64,000 nt of DNA from Bacteroidales bacterium (GTDB lineage: Bacteria; Bacteroidota; Bacteroidia; Bacteroidales; UBA932). Position numbers and translations under genes: made by a program. This document shows positions 27,901-37,646 of this stretch, piece by piece. The notes below the pieces were generated by a model. It did no database searches, was not told the DNA's origin, and worked only from the letters and a program-made list of their open reading frames with translations. The stretch's first letter is position 1. Each line of letters opens with the position of its first letter. The stretch spans positions 1 to 64,000 of the forward strand of contig JAFZRV010000004.1 of assembly GCA_017619655.1 (NCBI GenBank), written 5' to 3'.

Positions 27901-29707
27901 GGACCCTGATGTCGTAGCTGGCCCGGTAGAGGTCCTGCATGTCTTCCGGACGGGAACCCGTGTAGACCGGGCGTTCCGCCGGGAAGAGGATCTCGAAGCG
28001 GCCCTCGTTGTCGGAGAGGGTGCTGCCCTCGCCCACTTTTTCGTACCAGCTGCTCCACCAGCCCGCCTTGGAAGCCACCATGCAGCTGCGGGAGATGCTG
28101 TATTCGATGGTGCCGCCCGCCACCGAGAAGCCGGCAAAACTCTGGAGCGTGCCGCCCTGCCGGACCACGTCGCCGAAGCAGAGCACTTCGCCCACAGGCT
28201 GCAGGGTCACGCTGAAGTTCGGGCGCTTGTAGGCTTCCACGCGGATGGACTTGGACGCGCTGTAGCCTTCCCGGATGATATATCGCCCGTTCTTGCTGCC
28301 TTCTGGCAGGGTGAAGAAGCCGCTGGCGGAACCCATGTCGTTGGTCAGGAGCTTCGTCTGGGCGACGGTGTCGGGCGAGGAACTGTGCTGGAGCGTCAGT
28401 TCTACCTGCTGGTTGGCCAGCACTTCACCCTCCGTTTCGGAGGCCTGGTAGCAGATTACCTTGAAGTAGATGGTGTCGCCGGGCTTGTAGAGGTTGCGGT
28501 CGGTGAAGATGATCGAGCGCCGGATGCGCTTGCTGTCGTCTTTACGGGCATACCACTCCTCGTTCTGCAGGCCGTCGATCAGCGGGGCGAAACTGTCGTC
28601 ACCCGCCTCGACGCGCAGGTAGTAGTTGTTCTTGCGGTCGGAGGGAGCCTTGCCGGCGTCGATGGCCGAGAAGCCCTGCCCGGCGAAACTGCCAGTCAGC
28701 CAGGGCTTCATCTTCAGGATGCAGCTCGTATTCTTGTCGTAGAGGTTCTTGAAGACGGAAAAGCGCCCCTGCGGGATGGGTTTGCCGGTGCGGTAGTCGG
28801 CGGCATAGACCTCGGGCTTGCCGTTGCGGATGCGCAGGGCGCCCACCACGTTGCTCACGTTGACGCTCTCGTAGCAGACCTCCTTCCCGTCCGGGGTCGC
28901 GAAGCGGATCACATAGATGCCGGGCGTGGGGAAGTCCACGGTCGTAGTGCGACGCTCCGGTATGTTGTATTCGTTGTCAAAGCCCGTCACCTCGGTCCGG
29001 GCCAGCAGGGTGGCGTGCTGCTCCAGGTTCAGGAGCGACGCGTCGCCCATGTAGGGCAGGTACACCACGTCCCTGTCCATGCGGTAGACCCGCTGCTCCA
29101 CTTTGTCTACGTTGCGGGTGTCGAGGGTGTACTCCACGCCGTTGGCGGGAGCCATGGTCGAATGGGAGGAGCAGCTGAGCGAGCGGGAATCCATCGACAC
29201 GATGAACGCCTCGATATCTTTCTTGTACGTGCCCACACGCTTGTGTTTCAGGAGCGATTCGGCCTCCCGGCGCACGGCCAGGTAGTCTTCGCCGCTCACG
29301 ACGCTGCGCGAGCGGTTGTCCACCGCCGCCTTGTGGTTCTGCAGCTGCCGGTAGAGCAGCCGCATGATGCGGGGATGGTCCTGGTATTTGACGACGTAGG
29401 CGTCCAGGCTGTCGACCAGCACGCGCTGGCGGATCGCCGTATAGCTGGGATAATACGCGTTGGCCTCTTTCCAGTTGTACTTGGTGAGGTTCTCGTAGAG
29501 CCTTTCGGAAACCGTCAGCAGTTCCAGCTCGTCGCCGGCGGCGAGGGTCTTCTGCTCCAATTCCTTCAGGTAATTGGCAGCAGTCTGGGGCTTGCCTTCC
29601 TTTTCGGCCTTCTGGACCTTGGACCAGAGGCGCGAATACGTGGTTTGTGCATCCATGGTAAAAACAACAGTGGCCAGCAAAGCGACCGTCCAAAGCAATC
29701 GTTTCAT
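24908..29707 (-). CDS. Alpha-2-macroglobulin-like periplasmic protein
   Basis: This very long protein (1,599 residues) has a signal peptide (residues 1-20, ending near TMDAQ). It has a macroglobulin MG2-type domain near residue 400 (TDRNLYKPGDTIYFKV), and an A2M region near 970 (FYPHIRAEKGGVTKVRYTAGDLLTTFRV). A helical toroid typical of the family occupies the C-terminal quarter. Where protease-trapping members have a Cys-x-Glu-Gln thioester, this protein reads KPACENAINW (about residue 1180), so no thioester is expected. Periplasmic macroglobulins may guard against proteases; this one may instead be structural. ATG 29707 fits the signal peptide better than the in-frame start at 29752. Confidence 0.85.
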   Translation of the reverse strand: MKRLLWTVALLATVVFTMDAQTTYSRLWSKVQKAEKEGKPQTAANYLKELEQKTLAAGDELELLTVSERLYENLTKYNWKEANAYYPSYTAIRQRVLVDSLDAYVVKYQDHPRIMRLLYRQLQNHKAAVDNRSRSVVSGEDYLAVRREAESLLKHKRVGTYKKDIEAFIVSMDSRSLSCSSHSTMAPANGVEYTLDTRNVDKVEQRVYRMDRDVVYLPYMGDASLLNLEQHATLLARTEVTGFDNEYNIPERRTTTVDFPTPGIYVIRFATPDGKEVCYESVNVSNVVGALRIRNGKPEVYAADYRTGKPIPQGRFSVFKNLYDKNTSCILKMKPWLTGSFAGQGFSAIDAGKAPSDRKNNYYLRVEAGDDSFAPLIDGLQNEEWYARKDDSKRIRRSIIFTDRNLYKPGDTIYFKVICYQASETEGEVLANQQVELTLQHSSSPDTVAQTKLLTNDMGSASGFFTLPEGSKNGRYIIREGYSASKSIRVEAYKRPNFSVTLQPVGEVLCFGDVVRQGGTLQSFAGFSVAGGTIEYSISRSCMVASKAGWWSSWYEKVGEGSTLSDNEGRFEILFPAERPVYTGSRPEDMQDLYRASYDIRVRAVDPQGEVHESQISVPVGDIPLELHIELPKGQFQNGRLIIDKDRVKEVTVKGTTLNGTPYTFQGDWSLKDQEDREVAQGVFTSNEPLAPGFAALPSGLYEMTARAEYRGREIRTSRSIIVMSTDDRQLPFKQRFFYYPVKTEGEIEFLLGTSEKDLYFELEIFDNAKVLYHESVHLQNELRKFKIPYDPAWRSCVNLVIFGVYDGDIIRKQFEFKRPGDVRLEVAIETFRDKTTPGAQEEMTIRAPEGSELLVSIFDLTTDRYGANSFAFHPLREYPSVSAPGVRSSLDSWYTMSANRMMNTRVAGYATANGRMVTEEAVMYKTAAADGILADDVAGIREEEGETEDPAFEGRTNLSELIAFYPHIRAEKGGVTKVRYTAGDLLTTFRVLVLAHDKRLFTGQDEASFVIQKELMVMPSVPLFATQGDRLVLKSKLVNLSDRQLNGTAYVEILDDQGRPLKLKGTASQKKSLLAGAQDEVAWTIEVPGGTGKLTVRIWFATLGSSDGEQHEIQIVPNTITLTEAASFVMGQGKDHAYYEKQLRKQFGAANPKIEYAEYSTLDAVKESLPVAQKPACENAINWINQLYINQMRNLVLEDDPADYSAFRSQAFSALKTFQERDGRFTWFRGMPGSDMITLYFLEKVGQLRQLGAITLSAEEQQMVRKAAAAVDERVVLRNAQRKDFAPFAYIRDFGIRSLWFDIPLSDKAREVFQKCADQGGDGWQDLSILEKAQLCNTMLRAAGTPYDDKRFSQRVKLLRESLKDYAVENPTIGCYFPNAVMPYRGLMNSEIYAHAQLMELFASLKERKMVDGIAQWLLLQKHNQAWENTVATTDAVHALIASKAKDLKLGAVYYTYTTELSRVKASANEITIQRRFVRNGKETLADGARLKVGDKITVYYDIDNSENRSFVQMRAMRPASFYPVDERSYFSWWGFYREVKPSETNYYWELLPEEKTTVTEEFYVTQEGIFNTGLVEIECLYAKEYRGHTATETFTSK

Positions 29708-29759
29708 GGTAAACTCGGTTTTGGCAACTAAAGATAACGAAAAATATACCAATTTTGCC

Positions 29760-29767
29760 TATCTTTG
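29760..29767 (+). promoter_or_regulatory. Probable -7 box for tgt
   Basis: TATCTTTG lies 19 bases before the tgt ATG, giving a short leader. No TTTG box is found at the expected distance. Confidence 0.5.
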
Positions 29768-29786
29768 CTTTGATTAGCGCAAGAGC

Positions 29787-30917
<1,131 letters not shown>

Positions 30918-30920
30918 CCC

Positions 30921-32018
30921 ATGAACCTGCCACACGTCAAGATCCTCGACAAGTACATCGTGAAGAAGTTCCTCGGAACCTTCTTCTTCACGATCATGAT
31001 CGGCGTGTCCATCGTCATCATCTTCGACCTGAGCGAGAAGATCGACAAGTTCGTGGAGAAGAACGTGCCGGTCCACGAGATCATCTTCGACTACTTCGGC
31101 GGCTTTATCCCGTGGATCGTCAACAACTTCAGCCCGCTGCTCGTCTTCATCTCGGCCATCTTCTTCACGTCGAAGCTGGCCCAGAACAGCGAGATCGTGG
31201 CCATGCTGTCGGGCGGCATCAGCTTCCGGCGTATCATGGCGCCCTATATGTTCTCGGCGGCCGTCATCTGCGGCCTGTCGCTGCTGCTGGGCCTCTACAT
31301 CATCCCGCCCGCCAACCAGAAACGCCTCGACTTCGAGAACAAATACATCAAGGCCCAGAGCATCGTGGCCAATACCCAACGCAACATCCACTACCAGCTC
31401 TCGCCGGGCGAGTACGTATACTTCGGGCAGTTCAGCTCCGCGAGCAACACGGCCTACGGCTTCACGCTGGAACGCGTGGAGCACAACCGCATCGTCTCGA
31501 AGCTCTCCGCCACGTCGGCTGCCTGGGACACGAGTTTCAACGGCTGGCGGCTGCGCAACTACTACATCCGCGATTTCTACGGAGAGTCCGAAGTGGTGCG
31601 GACCGGCAAGCAGCTCGACACGGTGCTGCAGCTGACCCTCGAGGACTTCTACCGGCGCAAGAATTCCGTGGAGTCGCTCTCCGGAAGCGACCTCAACGAG
31701 CTGATCCGCGTCCAGCGCATGCGGGGCGACGACATGGTCAAGCACGCCCTCATCGAGAAGCACAACCGCATCGCCATGCCCTTCTCGGCCTTCGTGCTGA
31801 CGGTCATCGCCGTGTCGCTGTCCTCGCGCAAGAAGCGCGGCGGCCTGGGCCTGAACATCGGTATCGGCCTGGCCATCAGTTTCGCATACATCCTGTTCAT
31901 GCGCTTCAGCCAGATGTTCGTGCTGAAGGGCATCATGCCGCCCGCCCTGGCCATGTGGGTGCCCAACCTGGTCTTCGCCGTCGTGGCGGCCATCCTCTAC
32001 AAGCTCGCACCGAAATAA
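30921..32018 (+). CDS. LptF/LptG-family LPS export permease
   Basis: This 365-residue YjgP/YjgQ permease begins with ILDKYIVKKFLGTFFFTIMIGVS, the first of three N-terminal helices. A periplasmic jellyroll-like domain (about 125-255) and three C-terminal helices follow. In the Lpt machine LptF and LptG pair with the ATPase LptB to lift LPS from the inner membrane and pass it to the periplasmic bridge. Its usual partner would be the other family member in the window (fused to Fmt at 18.6 kb). Which is LptF and which is LptG is not certain. It lies directly after tgt, a common Bacteroidota pairing. Confidence 0.9.
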   Translation: MNLPHVKILDKYIVKKFLGTFFFTIMIGVSIVIIFDLSEKIDKFVEKNVPVHEIIFDYFGGFIPWIVNNFSPLLVFISAIFFTSKLAQNSEIVAMLSGGISFRRIMAPYMFSAAVICGLSLLLGLYIIPPANQKRLDFENKYIKAQSIVANTQRNIHYQLSPGEYVYFGQFSSASNTAYGFTLERVEHNRIVSKLSATSAAWDTSFNGWRLRNYYIRDFYGESEVVRTGKQLDTVLQLTLEDFYRRKNSVESLSGSDLNELIRVQRMRGDDMVKHALIEKHNRIAMPFSAFVLTVIAVSLSSRKKRGGLGLNIGIGLAISFAYILFMRFSQMFVLKGIMPPALAMWVPNLVFAVVAAILYKLAPK

Positions 32019-32034
32019 ATCAACCCATATCGAT

Positions 32035-33336
32035 ATGAACGCCAAAACCAACCTGAAAATCAGGCTTATCGTGATGAACTTCCTGGAATTCGCCGTCTGG
32101 GGAGCCTACCTCACGTCACTCGGACGCTACCTGGGCAACATCGGCCTCGGATCGCACATCAAGTGGTTCTTCGCCATGCAGGGCATCGTGTCCATCTTCA
32201 TGCCTACGCTCATGGGCATCCTGGCCGACCGCCGCATCCAGGCGCAAAAGGTGCTGTCGATCTGCCACGGCTTTGCCGGCATCTTCATGCTGGCCGCCGG
32301 CTACTACTGCATGACGGCCGGCGACGCCGTCGAGTTCGGCCCGCTCTTCGTGCTCTACAGCATCAGCCTGGCTTTCTTCATGCCGACCATCGCCCTGGTC
32401 AACTCCGTGGCCTACAATGCGCTCCGCGGACAGGACATGGATCCGGTCAAGGAATTCCCGCCGATCCGCGTGTTCGGCACCATCGGCTTCATCTGCAGCA
32501 TGCTGCTGACCAACTTCCTCCATATCGACGGCGTGGCCATGCAGGACAGCTACACGCAGCTGATGTCTTCCGGCATCCTGTCCCTCGTGCTCTGCGTCTA
32601 CGCCATGACGATGCCCAAGTGCCCGGTCAACCGCAACAAGGGCAAGACGAATTTCGTGGACGCCTTCGGCCTGAAGGCCTTCACCCTGTTCAAGGACAGC
32701 CAGTTCGCCGTGTTCTTCATCTTCTCGATGCTGCTGGGCGCTTCACTCCAGATCACGAACGGCTACGCCAATACCTTCCTGGGTTCGTTCGCCGCCGATC
32801 CGGCGCTGGCGGGCACCTTCGCCGTCAAGCACTCCAACGCGCTGATCGCCATCTCCCAGGCATCCGAAACGTTCTGCATCCTGCTCATCCCGTTCTTCAT
32901 GCACAAGTTCGGCATCAAGAAGGTCATGCTCATCTCGATGCTGGCCTGGGTGTTCCGTTTCGCCTTCTTCGGCCTCGGCCATCCGTCCATGCCCGGCGTG
33001 CTGCTCTTCATCCTCAGCTGCATCGTCTACGGCATCGCGTTCGACTTCTTCAACATCTCGGGCTCGCTCTACGTGGAGCAGCGCACCGGCGCGGACATCC
33101 GCTCCAGCGCACAGGGCCTCTTCATGATGATGACCAACGGCTTCGGTGCCTCGGTCGGCACCCTCGCCGCCGGTGCGGTCATCGACGCCTGCGATGTGTT
33201 CAACACGCCCGCCAACTGGCCGAAGGCCTGGTTCATTTTCGCCGGCTACGCCCTGGTGGTGGCCATCCTCTTCGCCATCTGCTTCAAGTACAAACACGTC
33301 CCCGAAAAAGAGAACGCGCCACAACCCGGGCAGTAA
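32035..33336 (+). CDS. Nucleoside-type MFS transporter (NupG-like)
   Basis: This 433-residue membrane protein has about twelve helices and the nucleoside:H+ symporter family pattern: NFLEFAVWGAYLTSLGRYL at the N terminus, GILADRRIQAQKVL after the third helix, and GTIGFICSML mid-protein. The family carries nucleosides inward with protons, but the substrate is inferred from family only. It starts 16 bp after the permease stop and ends at a strong bidirectional terminator, making it the last gene of the tgt unit. Confidence 0.85.
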   Translation: MNAKTNLKIRLIVMNFLEFAVWGAYLTSLGRYLGNIGLGSHIKWFFAMQGIVSIFMPTLMGILADRRIQAQKVLSICHGFAGIFMLAAGYYCMTAGDAVEFGPLFVLYSISLAFFMPTIALVNSVAYNALRGQDMDPVKEFPPIRVFGTIGFICSMLLTNFLHIDGVAMQDSYTQLMSSGILSLVLCVYAMTMPKCPVNRNKGKTNFVDAFGLKAFTLFKDSQFAVFFIFSMLLGASLQITNGYANTFLGSFAADPALAGTFAVKHSNALIAISQASETFCILLIPFFMHKFGIKKVMLISMLAWVFRFAFFGLGHPSMPGVLLFILSCIVYGIAFDFFNISGSLYVEQRTGADIRSSAQGLFMMMTNGFGASVGTLAAGAVIDACDVFNTPANWPKAWFIFAGYALVVAILFAICFKYKHVPEKENAPQPGQ

Positions 33337-33348
33337 TCAACTGAGCAT

Positions 33349-33383
33349 AAAAAAAAACCGGCCCCGCGGGGTCGGTTTTTTTT
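33349..33383. terminator. Bidirectional terminator between the transporter and rplQ
   Basis: A run of nine A, the stem ACCGGCCCC/GGGGTCGGT with loop GC, and eight T. It lies between convergent genes and can end the tgt-permease-transporter transcript and the large ribosomal protein operon. Confidence 0.9.
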
Positions 33384-33400
33384 GCGCTTTCCGTATCCGA

Positions 33401-33970
33401 TTAGGAATTGCCGGACTTGCGGGGAGCAACGACTTTGCGGGCGGCGGGAGCAGCCTTCGTGGTTTTCTCGTTCGCAGCCTTGGGCGAATTCGCCTTGCGG
33501 GAAACGGTCTTCTTGGCCGGCGTGGCCTCACCTTCCGTAGCGGCGGCCTTCTTGGCGCCACTGCGGCGGGTCGTCGTCTTCTTGACTTCCTTCTCGGGAG
33601 CGGGAGCAGCCTCGGCGAAATCAACCAGCTGGATGATAGCCATGTCGGCGGCGTCACCCACGCGGAAACCCGTGCGGACGATGCGGGTGTATCCACCCGG
33701 ACGGTCGGCGATCTTCGGTGCAACGACGCGGAACAGTTCGCTGACAGCCTCTTTCTGCTTCAGGTAGCTGAACACGATACGGCGGGAGTGCGTGGTGTCT
33801 TCCTTCGATTTGGTGATGAGGGGTTCCACATAGGTACGCAGTGCCTTGGCCTTGGCAACCGTGGTCTCGATCTGCTTGCAGAGGATGAGCGAAGAAGCCA
33901 TGTTGGCCAGCATTGCCTTGCGGTGACCGCTCTGACGGCCCAAATGATTAATAGCCCTGTTATGCCTCAT
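33401..33970 (-). CDS. rplQ: 50S ribosomal protein L17
   Basis: L17 is recognised by [20 protein letters not shown] and [20 protein letters not shown] in its first 115 residues. The protein is 189 residues: a tail of about 70 residues rich in Ala, Lys and Thr follows the core, as is usual in Bacteroidota L17. Its ATG overlaps the rpoA stop by 11 bp (ATGAGGCATAA). It is the last gene of the ribosomal cluster. Confidence 0.97.
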   Translation of the reverse strand: MRHNRAINHLGRQSGHRKAMLANMASSLILCKQIETTVAKAKALRTYVEPLITKSKEDTTHSRRIVFSYLKQKEAVSELFRVVAPKIADRPGGYTRIVRTGFRVGDAADMAIIQLVDFAEAAPAPEKEVKKTTTRRSGAKKAAATEGEATPAKKTVSRKANSPKAANEKTTKAAPAARKVVAPRKSGNS

Positions 33971-35036
33971 AATTCTCTATTTCTGTTTCAGTGGTTTCTG
34001 TTTCTTTTTCGTTATCCGCAGCGGCGTCCTGGTCGGGAGCCGACTGCTTCGGTTCGATGCCGTACTTGGCCACGTCCATGCCGAAGTTGAGCTTCACCTT
34101 CTCGATGAGCATCTCGATCTCGTTCATGGACTTCTTGCCGAAGTTGCGGAACTTCATCAGCTCGCCGCGCTGGTGGGACACCAGGTCTGCGAACGTGTCG
34201 ATATTGGCCGCCTTCAAGCAGTTGAGTGCCCGAACGGAGAGGTCCATGTCGGAGAGCTTGCTGAGCAGGAGGTGACGCATGCGAAGTGCCTCCTCGTCGA
34301 GTTCCTTGCTGTCGACCTCGACCGGCGTTTCCGGCGTGATCTTCTCGTCGGAGAAGAGCATGAAGTGGTAGATCAGAATCTTGGCCGCTTCCTTGAGGGC
34401 TTCCTTCGGATGGATGGAACCGTCCGTGGTGATCTCAAGGTTGAGCTTGTCGTAGTCGGTCTTCTGCTCGACGCGCCAGGGTTCGACCGTGTACTTCACA
34501 TTCTTGATCGGCGTGAAGATGGAGTCGATGGCGATGGTATCGACGGGAGCGAGCTCGGCTTTGTTCTCGTCGGCAGGGACATATCCCCGGCCTTTGCCGA
34601 TCCGGATATCCATCTTCAGCTTCACCGTAGGCTCCATGGAGCAGATGTGCAGTTCAGGATTGAGGACCTTGAAGGAGGAGAGATGTTTGGAGATATCTTC
34701 AGCGGTGAACTCCTGCTTGCCGCTCACTTCGATGGTGGCGGACTCGCCGTCCACGTCCTCGATCATGCGTTTGAAGCGGACCTGCTTGAGGTTCAGCACG
34801 ATGTCGATGACGCTCTCGATGACGCCCGGGATGGTGTCGAACTCATGTGCGACACCCTCGATGCGGATCGAGGTGATGGCGAAACCCTCCAGGGAGGAGA
34901 GCAGGATCCGGCGCAGCGCGTTGCCGATGGTGATTCCGTAGCCCGGCTCAAGCGGCCGGAATTCGAAACGACCAAAGGTGTCGGTTGCGTCGAGCATGAT
35001 CACCTTGTCCGGTTTCTGGAATGCTAAAATGGCCAT
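33960..35036 (-). CDS. rpoA: RNA polymerase alpha subunit
   Basis: RpoA nucleates RNA polymerase assembly and its C-terminal domain contacts UP elements and activators. The 358-residue protein has the N-terminal [28 protein letters not shown] region. It also has the C-terminal helix-hairpin-helix domain ([29 protein letters not shown]) and an acidic tail of about 30 residues. ATG 35036 gives the family-typical [11 protein letters not shown] start; a TTG nine bases earlier is possible but less likely. It lies 12 bp after rpsD. Confidence 0.97.
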   Translation of the reverse strand: MAILAFQKPDKVIMLDATDTFGRFEFRPLEPGYGITIGNALRRILLSSLEGFAITSIRIEGVAHEFDTIPGVIESVIDIVLNLKQVRFKRMIEDVDGESATIEVSGKQEFTAEDISKHLSSFKVLNPELHICSMEPTVKLKMDIRIGKGRGYVPADENKAELAPVDTIAIDSIFTPIKNVKYTVEPWRVEQKTDYDKLNLEITTDGSIHPKEALKEAAKILIYHFMLFSDEKITPETPVEVDSKELDEEALRMRHLLLSKLSDMDLSVRALNCLKAANIDTFADLVSHQRGELMKFRNFGKKSMNEIEMLIEKVKLNFGMDVAKYGIEPKQSAPDQDAAADNEKETETTETEIENYEA

Positions 35037-35048
35037 TTCTGTCAATTT

Positions 35049-35654
35049 TTACTTGGAGTACAACTCGACGATCAACTGTTCATTGATGGTTTCGGGAATC
35101 TCGCTCCGCTCAGGCAGGCTGGCGAACTTGCCGGCGCATTTGGCGGCATCCCATTCAAGCCAGGGATACTTGCCGGCGGCGGCGTTCAGGCTGTCCTGAA
35201 TGACTTCCAGGCTCTTGGAGCGCTCGCGGACACCCACGATGCTGCCGGTCTTCACGATGGTCGAAGGAATGTTGCAGACATTGCCGTCGATGGTGATGTG
35301 GCAGTGGGAGACGAGCTGGCGGGCAGCGGCGCGCGAAGGAGCGATGCCCATGCGGTAGACCAGGTTGTCCAGGCGGGATTCGAGCAGCATGAGCAGGTTT
35401 TCACCCGTACGGCCCTTCATGCGGTTGGCTTTGCCGTAGAGGTTGCGGAACTGGCGCTCGAGCACACCGTAGGTGTATTTCACTTTCTGCTTCTCAGCGA
35501 GCTGGATGCCGTACTCGGACGTCTTCTTGCGCTTCTTGGCCAGGCCGTGCTGTCCCGGAGGATAGTTCTTCTTTTCAAAATACTTGTCAGGACCGTAGAT
35601 CGGCTCACCGAACTTACGGGCAATCTTGGTTTTAGGACCAGTGTATCTTGCCAT
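35049..35654 (-). CDS. rpsD: 30S ribosomal protein S4
   Basis: S4 binds 16S rRNA early in small-subunit assembly and represses its own operon in other bacteria. The 201-residue protein has the start [17 protein letters not shown] and the S4 RNA-binding domain ([20 protein letters not shown]). It is the form without the N-terminal zinc cysteines. It lies between rpsK and rpoA, the standard alpha-operon order. Confidence 0.98.
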   Translation of the reverse strand: MARYTGPKTKIARKFGEPIYGPDKYFEKKNYPPGQHGLAKKRKKTSEYGIQLAEKQKVKYTYGVLERQFRNLYGKANRMKGRTGENLLMLLESRLDNLVYRMGIAPSRAAARQLVSHCHITIDGNVCNIPSTIVKTGSIVGVRERSKSLEVIQDSLNAAAGKYPWLEWDAAKCAGKFASLPERSEIPETINEQLIVELYSK

Positions 35655-35674
35655 AATTCAATTACTTTTAATCG

Positions 35675-36064
35675 TTAGACTCTACGACGTCCCTTCGGGC
35701 GGCAACCATTGTGCGGGAGCGGGGTGACATCGATGATCTCGGTGACCTCGATACCGGCTCCGTGGAGGGTACGGATGGCGGACTCACGGCCTGCACCCGG
35801 ACCTTTGACATACGCTTTGATCTTGCGCAGACCGAGGTCGTAAGCGACCTTCGCGCAATCCTGAGCGGCGACCTGGGCGGCATACGGCGTGTTCTTCTTC
35901 GAACCGCGGAAGCCCATCTTACCGGCGCTCGACCAGCTGATCACCTGACCCGTGCTGTTGGTCAGCGTGACGATGACGTTGTTGAAAGTAGACGAAATAT
36001 GGGCCTGACCATAAGCGTCAACCTTGACAACTCTTTTCTTGCTTGCAGTAGTTTTCTTTGCCAT
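35675..36064 (-). CDS. rpsK: 30S ribosomal protein S11
   Basis: S11 sits on the platform of the small subunit next to the mRNA exit. The 129-residue protein has the conserved [31 protein letters not shown] and the C-terminal [18 protein letters not shown]. It lies between rpsM (10 bp) and rpsD (20 bp). Confidence 0.98.
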   Translation of the reverse strand: MAKKTTASKKRVVKVDAYGQAHISSTFNNVIVTLTNSTGQVISWSSAGKMGFRGSKKNTPYAAQVAAQDCAKVAYDLGLRKIKAYVKGPGAGRESAIRTLHGAGIEVTEIIDVTPLPHNGCRPKGRRRV

Positions 36065-36074
36065 AATCTAAACC

Positions 36075-36452
36075 TTATTTCGTTGCTTTCTTCTTGTTGG
36101 CCACAGTCTTCTTGCGGCCCTTGCGCGTACGGGCGTTGTTCTTGGTGCTCTGACCGCGGACGGGGAGGCCGAGACGGTGACGGATGCCCCGATAGCAGCC
36201 GATGTCCATCAGTCGTTTGATGTTCAACTGAGTGGCAGAACGAAGTTCGCCCTCGATCTTGAATTCGTTGGCAATCATCGTACGGATTGCCGCAATCTGT
36301 TCGTCGTTCCAATCCTTGACCTTGATGTCGGGATTGATGTCGAGCGTACCGAGGATCTTCTCAGCGGAGCTGCGGCCGATACCGTAAATGTAGGTCAGAC
36401 CGATGACTCCACGCTTGTTGTTGGGTAAATCTACTCCGGCTATACGTGCCAT
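36075..36452 (-). CDS. rpsM: 30S ribosomal protein S13
   Basis: S13 makes bridges to the large subunit and touches the P-site tRNA through its tail. The 125-residue protein has [20 protein letters not shown] and [19 protein letters not shown], followed by a Lys-rich tail. It follows rpmJ by 38 bp, as in the common rpmJ-rpsM-rpsK-rpsD order. Confidence 0.98.
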   Translation of the reverse strand: MARIAGVDLPNNKRGVIGLTYIYGIGRSSAEKILGTLDINPDIKVKDWNDEQIAAIRTMIANEFKIEGELRSATQLNIKRLMDIGCYRGIRHRLGLPVRGQSTKNNARTRKGRKKTVANKKKATK

Positions 36453-36490
36453 AATCTATTTTTTACTTTATTGTTTACAAATTGATAAGA

Positions 36491-36607
36491 TTATCCCTGG
36501 CGCATCTTGAATTTCGGATTCTTCTTGCAAATGACATACAAGCGGCCTTTGCGCTTTACGATCTTGCAATCCTCACTACGCTTCTTAATGGATGTCTTGA
36601 CTTTCAT
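36491..36607 (-). CDS. rpmJ: 50S ribosomal protein L36
   Basis: This 38-residue gene encodes L36, starting [14 protein letters not shown] and ending KFKMRQG. The zinc-binding form has Cys11, Cys14, Cys27 and His33. Here position 11 is Ser and position 33 is Phe, while Cys14 and Cys27 remain, so the zinc site is incomplete (the C- type). It sits between infA and rpsM, where it is expected. Confidence 0.95.
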   Translation of the reverse strand: MKVKTSIKKRSEDCKIVKRKGRLYVICKKNPKFKMRQG

Positions 36608-36619
36608 TGTTTCTAGATT

Positions 36620-36838
36620 TTATTTGTATCTGAAAGATATTCTTCCTTTTGTCAAATCATACGGGGACATTTCGACGCGCACCTTGTCGCCGGGGAGGAT
36701 ACGGATATAGTGCATCCGCATCTTGCCCGAGATGTGGGCGATGATGACGTGGCCGTTGTCCAGCTCGACGCGGAACATCGCGTTCGACAGGGCTTCGATA
36801 ATGGTGCCTTCTTTTTCTATGGCTGATTGTTTAGGCAT
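36620..36838 (-). CDS. infA: Translation initiation factor IF-1
   Basis: IF-1 binds the ribosomal A site during initiation. This 72-residue protein is a single OB fold: [21 protein letters not shown], then [24 protein letters not shown] in two conserved blocks. It lies between map and rpmJ with 12-24 bp spacers, all in one transcription unit. Confidence 0.97.
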   Translation of the reverse strand: MPKQSAIEKEGTIIEALSNAMFRVELDNGHVIIAHISGKMRMHYIRILPGDKVRVEMSPYDLTKGRISFRYK

Positions 36839-36862
36839 AAATGAAGATCGTATGGTTTAACG

Positions 36863-37627
36863 TTACTTTTTTTCAATAAATTCAAAAGTTGTCAGCACTT
36901 CAGGCTGTCCGTGGCGGACGACCACCGTCTTCTCGAAGTGAGCCGACTTGGCGCCGTCTGCGGTATGGACCGCCCATCCGTTGTCGTCGAGATAGACCTC
37001 CTTGCGGCCGGCGTTGATCATCGGCTCGATGCAGATGACCATTCCTTCGCGGAGCTTTACGCCATGACCGCGACGTCCGTAGTTGGGGACCTCCGGGCTC
37101 TCGTGCATGTCGCGACCGAGGCCGTGGCCGACCAGCTCCCGAACGACGGAGAATCCGAGACCCTCGCAATACGACTGGACCGCTTCGCCGATGTCGCCCG
37201 TGCGGCCTCCCGCCACAGCCTGCGCGATGCCCAGTTCAAGCGATTGCCTGGTGGCATCGAGCAGCTGCTGCGTGCGGGCGTCCACCTTCCCGACCGGGAA
37301 CGTATAGGCGGAGTCACCGTAGAAGCCCCGGTACACCGTGCCGCAGTCAACCGAGACGATGTCGCCTTCCTTCAGCTTGTAGGCGGAAGGGAAGCCGTGC
37401 ACCACCACGTCGTTGACCGACATGCAAAGGGTGGCCGGAAAGCCCTCGTATCCGAGGAAACCGGGCACTGCGCCGAGCGAACGGATGAACTTCTCGGCGA
37501 TCACGTCGAGCTCCTTGGTCGTAATGCCGGGCTCGATGTGACGGCCGACCTCTGCCAGTGTCTTCGACACCATCAGGGCGTTCTCGCGCAGCAGGTCGAT
37601 CTCTTCTTCGGATTTGAGTCTGATCAT
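36863..37627 (-). CDS. map: Type I methionine aminopeptidase
   Basis: Map removes the initiator methionine from new proteins. The 254-residue enzyme has the five metal ligands in their usual blocks: two Asp (SVDCGTVYRGFYGDSAYTF), His (GHGLGRDMHE) and two Glu (CIEPMI and the late FEKTVVV). There is no N-terminal zinc-finger extension. It lies between secY and infA, as in many bacteria, so export, N-terminal trimming and initiation genes share one transcript. Confidence 0.97.
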   Translation of the reverse strand: MIRLKSEEEIDLLRENALMVSKTLAEVGRHIEPGITTKELDVIAEKFIRSLGAVPGFLGYEGFPATLCMSVNDVVVHGFPSAYKLKEGDIVSVDCGTVYRGFYGDSAYTFPVGKVDARTQQLLDATRQSLELGIAQAVAGGRTGDIGEAVQSYCEGLGFSVVRELVGHGLGRDMHESPEVPNYGRRGHGVKLREGMVICIEPMINAGRKEVYLDDNGWAVHTADGAKSAHFEKTVVVRHGQPEVLTTFEFIEKK

Positions 37628-37646
37628 GTGAAAGAATCTATCAAAA

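Noticed and set aside
26297-29731. A 1,144-codon open frame on the plus strand opposite the macroglobulin-like gene
   Set aside because: The composition is antisense-like and no domain is recognisable, whereas the minus-strand protein has a signal peptide and family blocks.
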